A stretch of 64,000 bases of DNA from Aldrovandia affinis. Its lineage: Eukaryota > Chordata > Actinopteri > Notacanthiformes > Halosauridae. Position numbers and translations under genes: made by a program. The notes beneath the pieces were generated by a model. That model was not told where the DNA came from and did not search any database. It worked only from the letters and a program-made list of their open reading frames with translations. Where the stretch lies: the NCBI GenBank assembly GCA_029706075.1, contig JAINUG010000328.1, positions 620,001 to 684,000 of the forward strand. The letters are read 5' to 3'. This document shows, piece by piece, positions 42,471-52,570 of this stretch. Position 1 is the first letter of the stretch; every line of letters begins with the position of its first letter.

Positions 42471-43019
42471 TGTGACACCATGAGAGGTTTCCCAGGGCAG
42501 GCTAGTGTGGGGCAGTGCAATACCACTGAAAAAACATGCACAACGCAGACAGTTCAAAAATAAAGTCAAGGTTTATTTAGCCCGCAGGGTATTAATGGGT
42601 AACTCTTCTTCAAAACCACAATCCAAAATCCAACTTAAACATCCCAAAAGGAAAAAAGGTTCTTCCAAAACTCCAAACATTCAAAAATTGTCTCAACATA
42701 AAATGTCAATGTTCATCCTGCAAAAGTCTTCTTTCATTCAACAGTTCTTAAATCAAAAGGGTACTTTCCTTGTATTGTTTGTCCAGCTCCTTCCAGCCAT
42801 GTGCTCTGTCCCTCTGCTCCCCTCTCTCTTTCTTTGTCCTGCGTGTGTGCTCTCTTTACCGGCCTTGATTAGGTGGCCCAAGCACCTACACCTGTTGGAG
42901 TCGTGATGCATTGTGGTAACTGTAGTGTGCGCAACGGCGGCCATTTTGTGAAGTGGCCACCGATCTAGTATGGGAATGTAGCACCCCTCTACTACACGTC
43001 CCCTTGTGATGCCACAACA
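42471..43019 (-). mobile_element. Putative solo LTR (fossil)
   Basis: Starts TGTGACACC and ends CCACAACA (TGT..ACA ends), with GGTTTATTTAG near the left side as a reversed polyadenylation signal. About 0.55 kb, no coding part. The flanks do not give a clear duplication; family not determined. Confidence 0.35.
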
Positions 43020-43245
43020 CACATAGATATACACAAACACACACACACACACAAACACATACACACACACCTTCTCCTCCTTCCCTATGCTTGTATCCTT
43101 CTGCATAATATATGGCAATAAATAAGGGTCAACTATAATGCATTCAGTCCTTGATTTTGTCACTGCTATGATGCTGATCAATACAACATGGACATGAGTT
43201 TCCCTGTCTAATTCCACCCTTCTTACCACATGTAGGTTTTTGGGT

Positions 43246-43490
43246 CGAAATACATTTACATTTACATTTTAGGCATTTAGCAGATGCTCTTTTCCAGAGT
43301 GACTTACATTATTTACATTACTTTGCATACATTCCATTTATACAGCTGGATGTTTTACTGAAGCAATTCAGGTTAAGTACCTTGCTCAATGCTATCAACG
43401 GCAGTGCTCCACATGGGAATCAAACCAGCAAACCTCTGAGTTACAGTTAAAGTCTGGTTCCCTAACCATTACACTACATTGCTGCCCGCA
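43246..43490 (-). mobile_element. tRNA-derived SINE, family A, full-length minus copy
   Basis: Low side: complement of the L2-type tail (TAGGCATTTAGCAGATGCTC, TTTTCCAGAGTGACTTACAT). High side: complement of TAGTGTAATGGTTAGGGAAC (A box) and of a B box near 43420. Best complete copy of family A here. Confidence 0.85.
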
Positions 43491-43557
43491 GTGACCAAAA
43501 GACATTGGTCAATCTTCCCAGAGCTGCAAAACTCTTTTGCAAAGGATACACATGCTT

Positions 43558-43760
43558 TAAAAAAATATATTTTCCCCCTTTTTCCGCAATTTGGAATACC
43601 CAGCTGTATACTCAACCTATGTAACCCCCAATATCAATCTGGGAACCAACCACGCGCTCTCCTCCAAAACGTGTGATGTCAGTCGTCCCTTCTTTTCATA
43701 CCACAGTTTGCAAGTTAAGCTTGCACAGACATGAGCTGGAGGAAGACAGTTAATGTGCAG
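43558..43760 (-). mobile_element. SINE family B (diverged minus copy)
   Basis: TTCCCCCTTTTTCCGCAATT, TGGAATACCCAGCTGTATAC at the left replace the usual complement of the tail with several changes; GC-rich body follows. The most diverged of the six copies. Confidence 0.55.
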
Positions 43761-45288
43761 CTTTATACCTGCAGACTGTGGGTGCCCGATTGACCAGCGG
43801 AAACCAGCGGAAATGCAATTGCAATTGTTGAAATGGTCAGGGAAATGCATTGTTGTGATGTGCAGTTCGTGAACAATTGGTTCTAATTGAATGACTCTTT
43901 TTACTGATTCATGTAATGATTGCAATTGTTGAAATGCCTACATCACACTCAGCTTCCAACCAACATGTTTTTAAACATGGTAATGTAGCGGTGGATGCCA
44001 CGCAACCAGGGCTGTGTTCGAAACCATTCACTCGTTCACTCTGTTCCCTATGTAGTGTTCCATGTAGTGAACGATTAAACTGTTTTCGGACACTACACTG
44101 AACGTCATTTGCGTCCAAAAAAAATGTGCCGGATATTCAGGTGACGCAAGTGGATGTGCCCAGTATCACGTAAACAAACCGAGCACTCATGACAGCAGGT
44201 TGAAATGTACTCAGGTAGTATCGGGTTTGCATGTTCAGTTTTGAATGTTAAATCCCAAATAAATTGTTGAAATTCTAATGATGTGCAAGTGTGGTTTTGT
44301 CAACTGTGGTGCTGTCTGCTAGCCACTGCTTTAGCCACCAATAGCTACCGTTATGGAAGTCGTGAGCTAACTAAGACACGACCGCATTGCATTGTGGTAT
44401 ACGGGAGAAATTGTAGGGTACATTCGCTGTTCACTAGAAATCGCTGTGAATTGTGGGTATTTTATAGTGCACTATATAGTGAACGAAATTAACCGTTGAG
44501 AATTCGAAGAACACTACAAAATGGCGAACACACTATGGCTGTGTTCGAAACCGCTCACTCATTCACTATTCCCTATATAGTGTTTACTATATAGGCCTAG
44601 TGTACTATGTAGCGAACGAAAATACTGTTTTCGGATACTACAACTGAACGTCATTTGCGTCCAAAAAAAGTGCCGGATATTCAGGTGATGCAAGCGGACG
44701 TGCCCAGTATAGTAAACAAACCGAGCACTCATGTACTCAGGTGGTATCGGGTTTGCATGTTCAGTTTTAAATCCCAAATAAATTGTTGAGATTCTAATGA
44801 TGTGCAAGTGTGGTTTTGTCAACTGTGGTGCTGTCTGCTAGCCACTGCTTTAGCCACCAATAGCTACCGTTATGGAAGTCGTGAGCTAACTAGCTCGTGT
44901 GGAGAAAATAACGTTAGGATAACTCACAAGCTCACGACTAGCACCAACTCCCATAGCAATAATAACGGTAGCTATCGGTGGCTAAAGCAGTTAGCTAACA
45001 TTACCACCACCATGATTCCTGAACTTTTGTTCTTGAGGCATAAACGGAGGTGTATGTATGACGGTATGACACGACCGCATTGCATTGTGGTACACGGGAG
45101 AAATTGTAGGGTACATTCGCTGTTCACTACAAATCACGGTGAATTGACCCCAAAACGCAAACTGGCCAATCACAGCGCCGTGTTTTACATACTCCGACAG
45201 ATAAACCGACATGCCCTCCATTGACTTTCACGCAAAAATTTGAATTTTTCTTCATTTTTGAGCTGGTTTTGCGGATTTTTAGCAAATT

Positions 45289-45491
45289 ATGGTTAAACGT
45301 TGTGCCTGGGGCACGTGTAACAGTGACACTCGTTACCCAGAGAGGTTTGAAGGAGATATACGTTTTTTTCCCTTTACAAAACCGAAATCAAATCCTGAAA
45401 AGTGTAGACTGTGGATAAAGCTATGTGTGGACGTCCTCATGCCCAGTTGAACACCTCCAAGATCAACAAGCACAGCTTTGTCTGCTCCAAG
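45289..45491 (+). pseudogene. THAP zinc-finger domain exon of a transposase, broken
   Basis: ATG at 45289. Reads MVKRCAWGTCNSDTRYPERF, EGDIRFFPFTKPKSNPEKCR, LWIKLC, then, after a 2-bp TG expansion near 45424, GRPHAQLNTSKINKHSFVCS in another frame. C..C..(about 35)..W..C/H-type order with FP.P and CS is the DNA-binding THAP finger. The exon would end at AAG 45491, but the donor position reads CTAAGT where GTAAGT is expected. No downstream catalytic domain was recognised. Confidence 0.7.
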
Positions 45492-45699
45492 CTAAGTAAT
45501 TACTCTTATCAACCGTAAAATAATGTTATGCTGTTGTTATCAGATGTTAGCTGGTTAACCTAAATTATCGTAAGGTTCGTAGCTATCCATGGCGCTTAGC
45601 CAGCGACGCTAACGTGGCTACGGTCTGGATATACAGCTCTGGGTTGCAACGTTGGTAAAGTTAGACTAAGTTGAGCTTATAGGACTAGATATTACAATC

Positions 45700-48545
45700 C
45701 CTTAGGTAATCGGTACACGTGTAACAGTATTGAGTGGGACAGGGGTAAATGCTTCACTGGGGTCATCAGGTGGGCACCCTCCTTCACTGGTGTTTCTTTG
45801 AATTAAGCCCACAACACCTCCACAGGGCTCAACGGCGACGCCTGGCGTCCCAGGTGTGCCCCCCTCTGCTTTTACCCCTGATTTGGTCATTTAGCAGCCC
45901 AGTTGGGGTCCTTTCTCTTGATCCATAGCCAGCTGCTGCTTCGTTCGGCAGCCTCTGACATTGATTTGACGGCTTGTCGGAAGGCCTGTCCTCGCACTCC
46001 CATCCCCTTAAGAAGCTTGGTTGTGGACGTTGCAACAAAACCTCTACACCCGACCTCGACCGGGAGCACCTGGGCATGCCAGCCGCGTTGTTCTGCTTTG
46101 GCTGCTATGTCGGAGTACTTCAGTCGTTTCCGTTCATATGCTTCACCAACTGCTGCCTCCCATGGTACAGTTAGTTCCACAATGACTAGTAACTTCTGGG
46201 AGGTTGACCACAAGACCAGGTCCGGCCTGAGGTTAGTTGTAATAATCTCTGGCGGAAAGATGAGCCTCTGTTCTAAGTCAACCTGCATTCTCCCGTCCCG
46301 GGCAGTGTCTAGGAGGGTTGCTTCCACTCTTGCAGATGGCTTTGCTGGGGGTTGTCCTGCTCTTACAAAAGGGGTGGTCTTTGAGTGTCGAGGCATTGGG
46401 GGGGGAGGGCGTTGTTGGTAGTCCTCCTTCCTTCCAGGGTGTGAGTTGTCTTAGGACCAGTTGTGCCTCCAGGTATAGCAGCCTTGGGACAAACTGGTTT
46501 TACAGCCGGTGAGGATGTGTCTCAGTGTTGCAGGGTCTGACAAAGTGCACAAGAAGGATCTTCTCCAAGCCACTGGTGTAGGTTCTTGGGCGTGGGAACA
46601 ACATCATAGGTGGCTCTGATGATGAAGCTGATTTGTCTTCCTTCCATTTCCCAAAGATCCTTCCATGTGAGCTTTCGATGCTCCAGGTTTTCCCAGCTAG
46701 TCCACTGGCCCTGTTTGGACTGTGAGACTGCCTTTGCGCATCTGTCTGCCTCCTCTTGATGCCGCACCTGAGATACCACCAGCTTTCTCCTCTGGGTTGA
46801 TGTTGCCTTGTGCCATGTGGGTCGACTTGCCCCAAGTCCAAACCCACCTCTTCCATGCTGCACCTGTCCTACAATGTCTCCATGCCTGAGAGCAGATTTT
46901 GCTTGCTGTACAGCCTCAGATGGCATCCACTTCCTCCCAGTTGCCAGTCTGGGGGCAGCCGCTTGGATCATTCCATCTTGAGACTCTGTCAGGATCATGT
47001 TCAGCCTCACTTTGGTGCATTTATACTCCTCTGTGAGGCTAGAGACAGGCAATTCCAGGGCACCGTGTCCATACAAGCCGATGTTGCTGAGGCAACGCGG
47101 GAGGCCAAGCCACTTCTTGATGTATGAACTGACTGTCCTCTCCAGCTTCTCGACTTTGGTCATTGGGATCTCGTAGACCGTTAGAGGCCACATCAGGCGG
47201 GGGAGCAACCCAAACTGCAGACACCACAGTTTCAACTTGCCAGGAAGCAAGGTTTTGTCTATGCTGACAAGGCCTTTGATGGTTTCTTCCCTCAGTTGAT
47301 CACACTGGTCTGAGTCTTTGAGGCTCGCGTTGTACCAGCGCCCGAGGCTCTTAACTGGCAGCTCCGATACCAAAGGAATGGGTGTATCCTTGATATAGAA
47401 CCGCTGGTCCACGAGTTTTCCTTTGACGATGGATATGCTCCTGGATTTGCTGGGTTTGAACTTCATCCGTGCCCATGTAATGTTGGCTTGAAGCTTTCCC
47501 AGCAGATGTTTGGTGCATGCAATAGTTGAGGTCAAGGTGGTCATGTCGTCCATGTAGGCACGAATAGGAGGTAGACGCTGTCCAGATTGCAGACGTTCTC
47601 CTCCCACAACCCACTTGGAAGCTCGGATGATCACTTCCATTGCCATGGTGAAGGCTAGTGGGGAGATGGTACATCCAGCCATTATTCCCACTTCCAAAGA
47701 TTGCCATGATGTTGTGTATTCTGTTGTTTGGATACAGAATTGCAGATCTTGGAAGTAGTTTCTCACCAGGTTTGTGATGGTACTTGGGATGTGGAAGAAG
47801 TTGAAGGCTGCCCAGATGAGTGAATGGGGGATGGATCCGAAAGCATTAGCTAGGTCCAGGAATAAGACGTGCAGGTCTCTTCCTTCCCTTTTAGCAGATT
47901 GTATTTGGTGCCAGATCATGCTAGTATGCTCCAAGCATCCTGAGAAACCAGGTATGTCGGCTTTCTGCACTGATGTGTCAATCAGGTTGTTTTGCTTCAG
48001 GTACGTGGTCATCCTTTTAGCAACAATGCTAAAGAAGAGCTTCCCTTCCACATTCAACAGATTGATCTGCCGGAATTGATCGATGTTTGATGCATCCTTC
48101 TCCTTGGGGATTACCACTCCCCCTGCTCTTCGCCATGCTTTTGGGATGGTTTGCTTCGTCCACGCCACCTTCATTTGCCTCCACAGAAAGCGTAAGACGT
48201 TTGGGGAGTTTTTATACAGCCAGTATGGAACTCCATTTGGTCCTGGAGCTGAAGCTGCCCTTGCTTTCTTCACTGCTTCCTCAACCTCACTCCACCTTGG
48301 GGGACTGTCGTCCAGCTGGTGTTCTGGTTGAGGAATTGGTGGCATGTCGGATGGTATCTCCCTCCTTTCAAATCTTTGGCTGTCTGTGTGAGTTGTTTTC
48401 AGGTGGTCCTCTAACTCCCTCTTTGGCACCTTAAGTGACCCGCTCTTTTCCTTCGTGAAGAGTCCTTTTACAAATCTGAAGGGATCCTTGTAGAAAGTTG
48501 TTCTCGCCCTTTCCTTGTTAGCTTTGTTATTCGTGATCCAGCCAG
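45700..48545 (-). mobile_element. LINE with restriction-like endonuclease (R2/NeSL-type)
   Basis: Minus frame 46522-48429 (635 codons): ASAPGPNGVPYWLYKNSP, IPKAWRRAGGVVIPKEKDAS, LHVLFLDLANAFGSIPHSLI (first catalytic D), RAYMDDMTTLTS (YMDD box), LPRCLSNIGLYGHGALELPV, ending with CALC. A one-base loss near 46530 shifts the frame; the next frame supplies RHILTGC to complete a CCHC-like finger. Frame 45887-46396 then gives the endonuclease: RPDLVLWS, VELTVPWE (PD-(D/E)xK type), KRLKYSDIAAKAEQRGW and VEVGCRGFV. 5'-truncated near 48545, inserted in the THAP element. Confidence 0.85.
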
Positions 48546-49114
48546 CTTGCTAACGTTAAGATGTTACTATCATTACTATTTAAGCACGTTGTCAATGGGC
48601 GCAGAAACCTGTGGAGCTAACCAGAGTAATGTCGTTACAGCACAGGCTACTAATGTTATGTTAGTTAGCTAATGCTAGCTAACTTACTACTGAATGTAAC
48701 GTTATATAGGCCTACTGCTTTTGCTTTTTAATGATTGTAATAGTGAATAAAGTGAATAAAGACCTACCCAGCTTTACAGGAACAGTGTTGCTCCTTAATG
48801 TCGTTGTCCTCTGTCTCAATCGCCAGGTGATTCACTTTTACTTTGTGATCTGTAGGCTATCCCTTCTATCCTAATTTTTTTGGCGTAATTTTTTGGATGA
48901 GTAATGGTGATATCCTGGATATACCCTTCGAACGCATACTGTAGGCCCTTCTGTCTGGTTCTATGGCTAATGTCTTCGTCTATTTTCCAAAAATTTGATC
49001 ATATTTCTCCAGGGAGAGCCGTTATCGACAGCGGTAGCGGCGCGCCATACCTGCTCCGAAAGCTTGACATACTTAGCAACAATAACTAAGGGGGGCGTGG
49101 TTTAGCGAAGGGTC
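48545..49114 (+). other. Right part of the THAP element, no coding seen
   Basis: GCTAGC/AACGTTA-rich text, then sequence without recognised protein similarity up to GGGTC at 49114. It may contain decayed 3' exons, but none can be supported. Confidence 0.4.
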
Positions 49115-49283
49115 AATTGTGGGTATTTTCTCGTTCACTATATAGTGAACGAAATTAACAGTTTAGAATTCGTCGCACACTACAAAATGGCGTACACACT
49201 ATATAGTGAATAGGAGCGGTTTCGAACACAGCCTATATAGTGCACTATTTAGGGAATAGGGAACGGTTTCGAACACAGCCCAG

Positions 49284-50400
49284 GAGTCGAGAGAGTTTGC
49301 TTTTCCATTTTAGTACTACTGCTTTATTTAAAATAAAGCGTGTAGTAGGCTACAGGGGAAGTACAACACACGCATGGAATCACACGGGGGTCATTCTCAA
49401 CGCATACACAATCAGTGATGGTGATGTCGTCACATACACTCGAAAAGGGAAAAGGGGACTTTCACTCAAAACAGTCTTGGTTTTCATACTTGAATATTTG
49501 TGAATATAACTATCCGAAAACTCTTTTAAGTTTAGTTGGCCACAAGGAGGCCTGGGACATGTGATGACCTCGTAGCCCGTGGCCTAGGAATATGTAGCCA
49601 CCTAGCATGCTACACACGAACTAAATGGAGAGCAGCTAGCATTCCTGTGGCTAAGCTAGCTGCTCACCGTTACAATAATTGATCGCATTGTGCAAAAGCA
49701 TTGAAATGACTCGATGTTGCAGGACATAACATTGTAAAACCAAAAGTAAACCTATTAGCTGCTGACTGCCTAAATCCGTGTTTTATGAGTGAATGAATGG
49801 GCATTACTTTAAGCTACTTAACGAAATGAACGATAATCACAACTCTTTCGGGGCTCGAAAATAACAACTCTTGAGTTCTTCTAATCGGATACATTATCTA
49901 GTTGTTTGCTATCAGAACGATGCATTGCAATGGTTTAGCACTGATGGGCCAAGTTGATCTATCACGCCAAAGAACGGCTGTCTCCACTCCACTGAACGAA
50001 CAGGAAGTGTCTGAACGAATCGTTCGCGAGCCGTTCACCCGGCTCTCAACGAGAATCACAACATTTGCGAGTCATTGTTTGCGAACGGTTAACCCGGTTC
50101 TTTTCATTGAACGAATCGTTCGCGAATGAGTCAGGAAAAAGAATCGAACTTCCCACCACTAATGCATTGAATAGCCTAATTATGCTTTGAAAATTAACTC
50201 CAAATTCTGTCTAATCAGAGAACAATATGTTGATAATGAGGGCGTGCCCGGTAACCGCAGGGGTCTCTGTCCAATAGCAGCTAATTGTCATTATTCAAAA
50301 AATTTTTTATCGCGGCTGCGCGTCAATTAACTTGAACTCATACCATACGAACGGCGCGCATAGCTAGCTAGCTAGCTAGCTTGTAACGTTTGTTTCCCTA
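49284..50400. other. Mostly unrecognised; hAT-like terminus at 50018-50160
   Basis: The stretch 50018-50160 reads GAATCGTTCGCGAGCCGTTC and ends GAATCGAACTTCCCACCACT; its complement, (A)GTGGTGGGAAGTTCGATTC, is a common teleost hAT-type end with GAACGA..TCGTTC repeats. The opposite end was not found. A (TAGC)n run lies at 50370-50390. Confidence 0.45.
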
Positions 50401-50479
50401 GTTGCAACCAAGCAGAAGTCAAAATCAGGCTATCAAAAACGAAAAGAAAAGAAAAGAAAACAATACAATTCTGCAAAAG

Positions 50480-50994
50480 AGGCTACCAACGCAAAAAAGG
50501 TTTATTCATCGTGATTCGCAGCAACACCAGCCGACAGTGCCCGTGGCTGTCGCCAGTGCTAAAAGATCATTCAGCAAGCTGTCTCATTAAAAGACTTTAC
50601 CATGCCTTGGCGTTACTGTCCATTGAAAGAAAACTGGCTAAACAAACGGATTATCAAGAGGTCATCACACAGTTTGCTGCAGCCCAAAGTCCGCCGTACT
50701 CAGCTGTGATGATGGTGAGTCTATGTTTTAATTTGCACAATTTATGTCATCAAATTCTTTCAATAGGGGTAATAATTCATAATTAATATAAATATTGTAG
50801 CAATAAACGAAGTAACCTATGATTAGTGACTGGTTTCGTCAAACGTCAAAGCAGAGATACGGTAGCTATATTTAAAGGCCGGGATCATATTCGTCATGGT
50901 TAACTCTTTCTGTAATTTTCCAATATTTTTCTCTGTGGGGGGTCCATTTCCGCCGTTTTGCACACGGGCCCAAAGTACACTAGCGCCGGCACTG
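50480..50994 (+). mobile_element. hAT transposon 3' end with dimerisation-domain remnant
   Basis: VPVAVASAKRSFSKLS then, in another frame, IKRLYHALALLSIERKLAKQ, TDYQEVITQFAAAQSP: the C-terminal hAT dimerisation domain of ZMYM1/DUF4371-like transposases. About 280 bp downstream the right terminus reads TAGCGCCGGCACTG (complement CAGTGCCGGCGCTA), a hAT-like end at 50994. The left end is not found; the coding remnant has frame breaks. Confidence 0.7.
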
Positions 50995-51370
50995 CCTGTC
51001 TGCATGTGTTTCCTCTCTTTTTGTCTATGGAGTGGATGTTTTCCATATCAGGTAGTATGCCTCTACATATGATGACACTAATACAGTACGTTGGTTATCG
51101 TTTATTGCTGTCTTTAGCGCTGTTTTGGTAATTTACAGTGTGTTTTGGTCTGTACATCTTATTAGCGTTGGCATTAGTCTATGCGCGCGTTTGAGGCGGA
51201 GTTTTCCCTCCTGTTTTGTCTGCCTGTTAATAGCTAGTCGCTGCTATTTATCTTGATACCTCTACTTTGCATGTTTCTTGGTGCACTACCGTTATTACAT
51301 TAGCACGTTTTATCCCTGTTATTGGGGTGTTTTGGCTGCGTTGTATTCGCAGTGTTTGTTTGGTACATGC

Positions 51371-51566
51371 TTAGTATAAGCTTATCCCACGTGTTTGGTG
51401 TACTGTCCAGACTTTATTGGCAAGCTGCAGTTATGGCTTTACGGTTGTGAGATTAAACTGCTTGCTGTGTTACATTGGTGACGTTTTATGTGATATGTTT
51501 GAAAATTGCCGTTTTTGCTACTGTTATAATGTTAAGGCCTATAAGCGACTCTAGCCTTGTTAGCAG
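51371..51566 (+). repeat. 196-bp direct repeat, left copy
   Basis: TTAGTATAAGCTTATCCCAC to CTCTAGCCTTGTTAGCAG is repeated at 55116-55311 with the same length and about two base differences. The two copies bracket the DUF4806-like gene remnant. See the matching entry and finding. Confidence 0.93.
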
Positions 51567-51584
51567 CCCAGCAAACAAAATGTG

Positions 51585-51905
51585 GTTCCCGGAATGTTCT
51601 GGGAACGTTATTTTTGGTTATGTAAATGTTAGCAAAACGTTACATTTTGGTTCTCCCTAAGTTCTGATGGAAAGTTTTCTTTTCGTTCTATGAACGTTCT
51701 GTGTAGGTTGCATTCAGGTTTGCAAGGAACATTCTGGGAACGTTATCCTAAAGTTACAGCAATTGCGACGTCTCCTAAATGTTCCCAGAACGTTTTATAG
51801 TTCTGCTTAGGTTAAAATGTATAGTTTTCTTTACGTTCTTGGAACGTTCTGTGTAAGTTGCATTCAGGTTGGCAAGGAACATTATCTTAAAGTTACAATT
51901 GCATC
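51585..51905. repeat. Repeat built on GTTCCCAGAACGTT motifs
   Basis: Two long imperfect units (about 130-160 bp) containing GTTCTATGAACGTTCTGTGT, AGGTTGCATTCAGGTT and GGAACATTCTGGGAACGTTA. This GGGAACGTTCTGGGAAC-type text is common in teleost genomes. It begins just right of the left 196-bp repeat and may be an end region of the DUF4806-bearing unit. Confidence 0.6.
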
Positions 51906-52570
51906 CCAGTTGTAATGAATGCTAAAATTAGGTAAAACACAAGAGCTCTGGAAAAGGGACTTCAGTAACCAAAGTGTACACCACACAAGTTAGAAAAGTA
52001 GTCAACTTTATTAAAAGCACTGCACTATCAAACATTGCAAGACAACACAGGAGCAGTGGGAATTCACAGCAAACAAATAAAACATGCGTGACCTACCAAA
52101 CAGTAGTTACTATTTATAAAAAATATATATACAAAAATTTGCACTCATGGCCATAAATCTGCAGGTACTATAGCCAAATTCAATATATAAAAACAACAAA
52201 CATTGCAATATAAAAAAAACAATATAAAACAATATAAAATACAATGATTACAGCGCAGGCCTCTTTTCTCTAACAATTAGCGATACGCTCACAATCCGAT
52301 GTAAAACAAAAAGCTTAAAAAATAGACATTATTAATACTAAAACACCGGATAACTAAAATGTAGAGTTTCAGGCCTGAATGGAAGAACAAATTCCCCTGG
52401 CTGGTTGGTGTACGAGATAGTAGATGGGGAAGAAAATATGTTTTGTTCAGTGTAAAAAAGCAGGGAGGAAAAACGGGTTCACAAAAGGAGCAACAAATAT
52501 GACTAAATAAAGTGAAAGGCACAGGCATTTTTTTCTAACGGAAACCCTGGTTTGCACATGTGTTGATTGT

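Larger units (their letters stand above)
45147..49114 (+). mobile_element. THAP-domain DNA transposon (third level), itself interrupted
   Basis: Bounded by AATTG at 45142-45146 and 49115-49119. Element A has the uninterrupted text GTGAATTGTGGGTATT, so the borders follow from an empty site. Ends are (G)ACCCC and GGGTC with weak further inverted similarity. Holds a THAP-domain coding start (45289-45491) and about 1.1 kb of own sequence once the LINE at 45700-48545 is set aside. Superfamily unclear: P elements make 8-bp and Kolobok TTAA duplications, neither of which is seen. Confidence 0.65.
44537..49233. mobile_element. Harbinger-like element B (second level)
   Basis: Ends GGCTGTGTTCGAAACCGCTC and, reversed, the same text, flanked by TAT (44534-44536, 49234-49236). 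Body closely matches element A (ACGTCATTTGCGTCCAAAAA, GTGCCGGATATTCAGGTGA, GCATTGCATTGTGGTA) but also keeps an internal hairpin, with GCTTTAGCCACCAATAGCTA repeated in reverse near 44960, missing from A. Interrupted at AATTG 45142-45146 by the THAP element. Confidence 0.75.
44010..49280. mobile_element. Harbinger-like element A (outer level of nest)
   Basis: Inverted ends GGCTGTGTTCGAAACCATTC and, reversed, GGCTGTGTTCGAAACCGTTC, with CAG at both sides (44007-44009, 49281-49283). Without its inserts it is about 570 bp and non-coding. Three-base CWG/TWA-type duplications fit PIF/Harbinger. It is interrupted at TAT 44534-44536 by element B of the same family. Confidence 0.75.

Noticed and set aside
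45887-46396. Stand-alone nuclease gene on the minus strand
   Set aside because: It is the C-terminal endonuclease domain of the LINE at 45700-48545, separated by a frame break.
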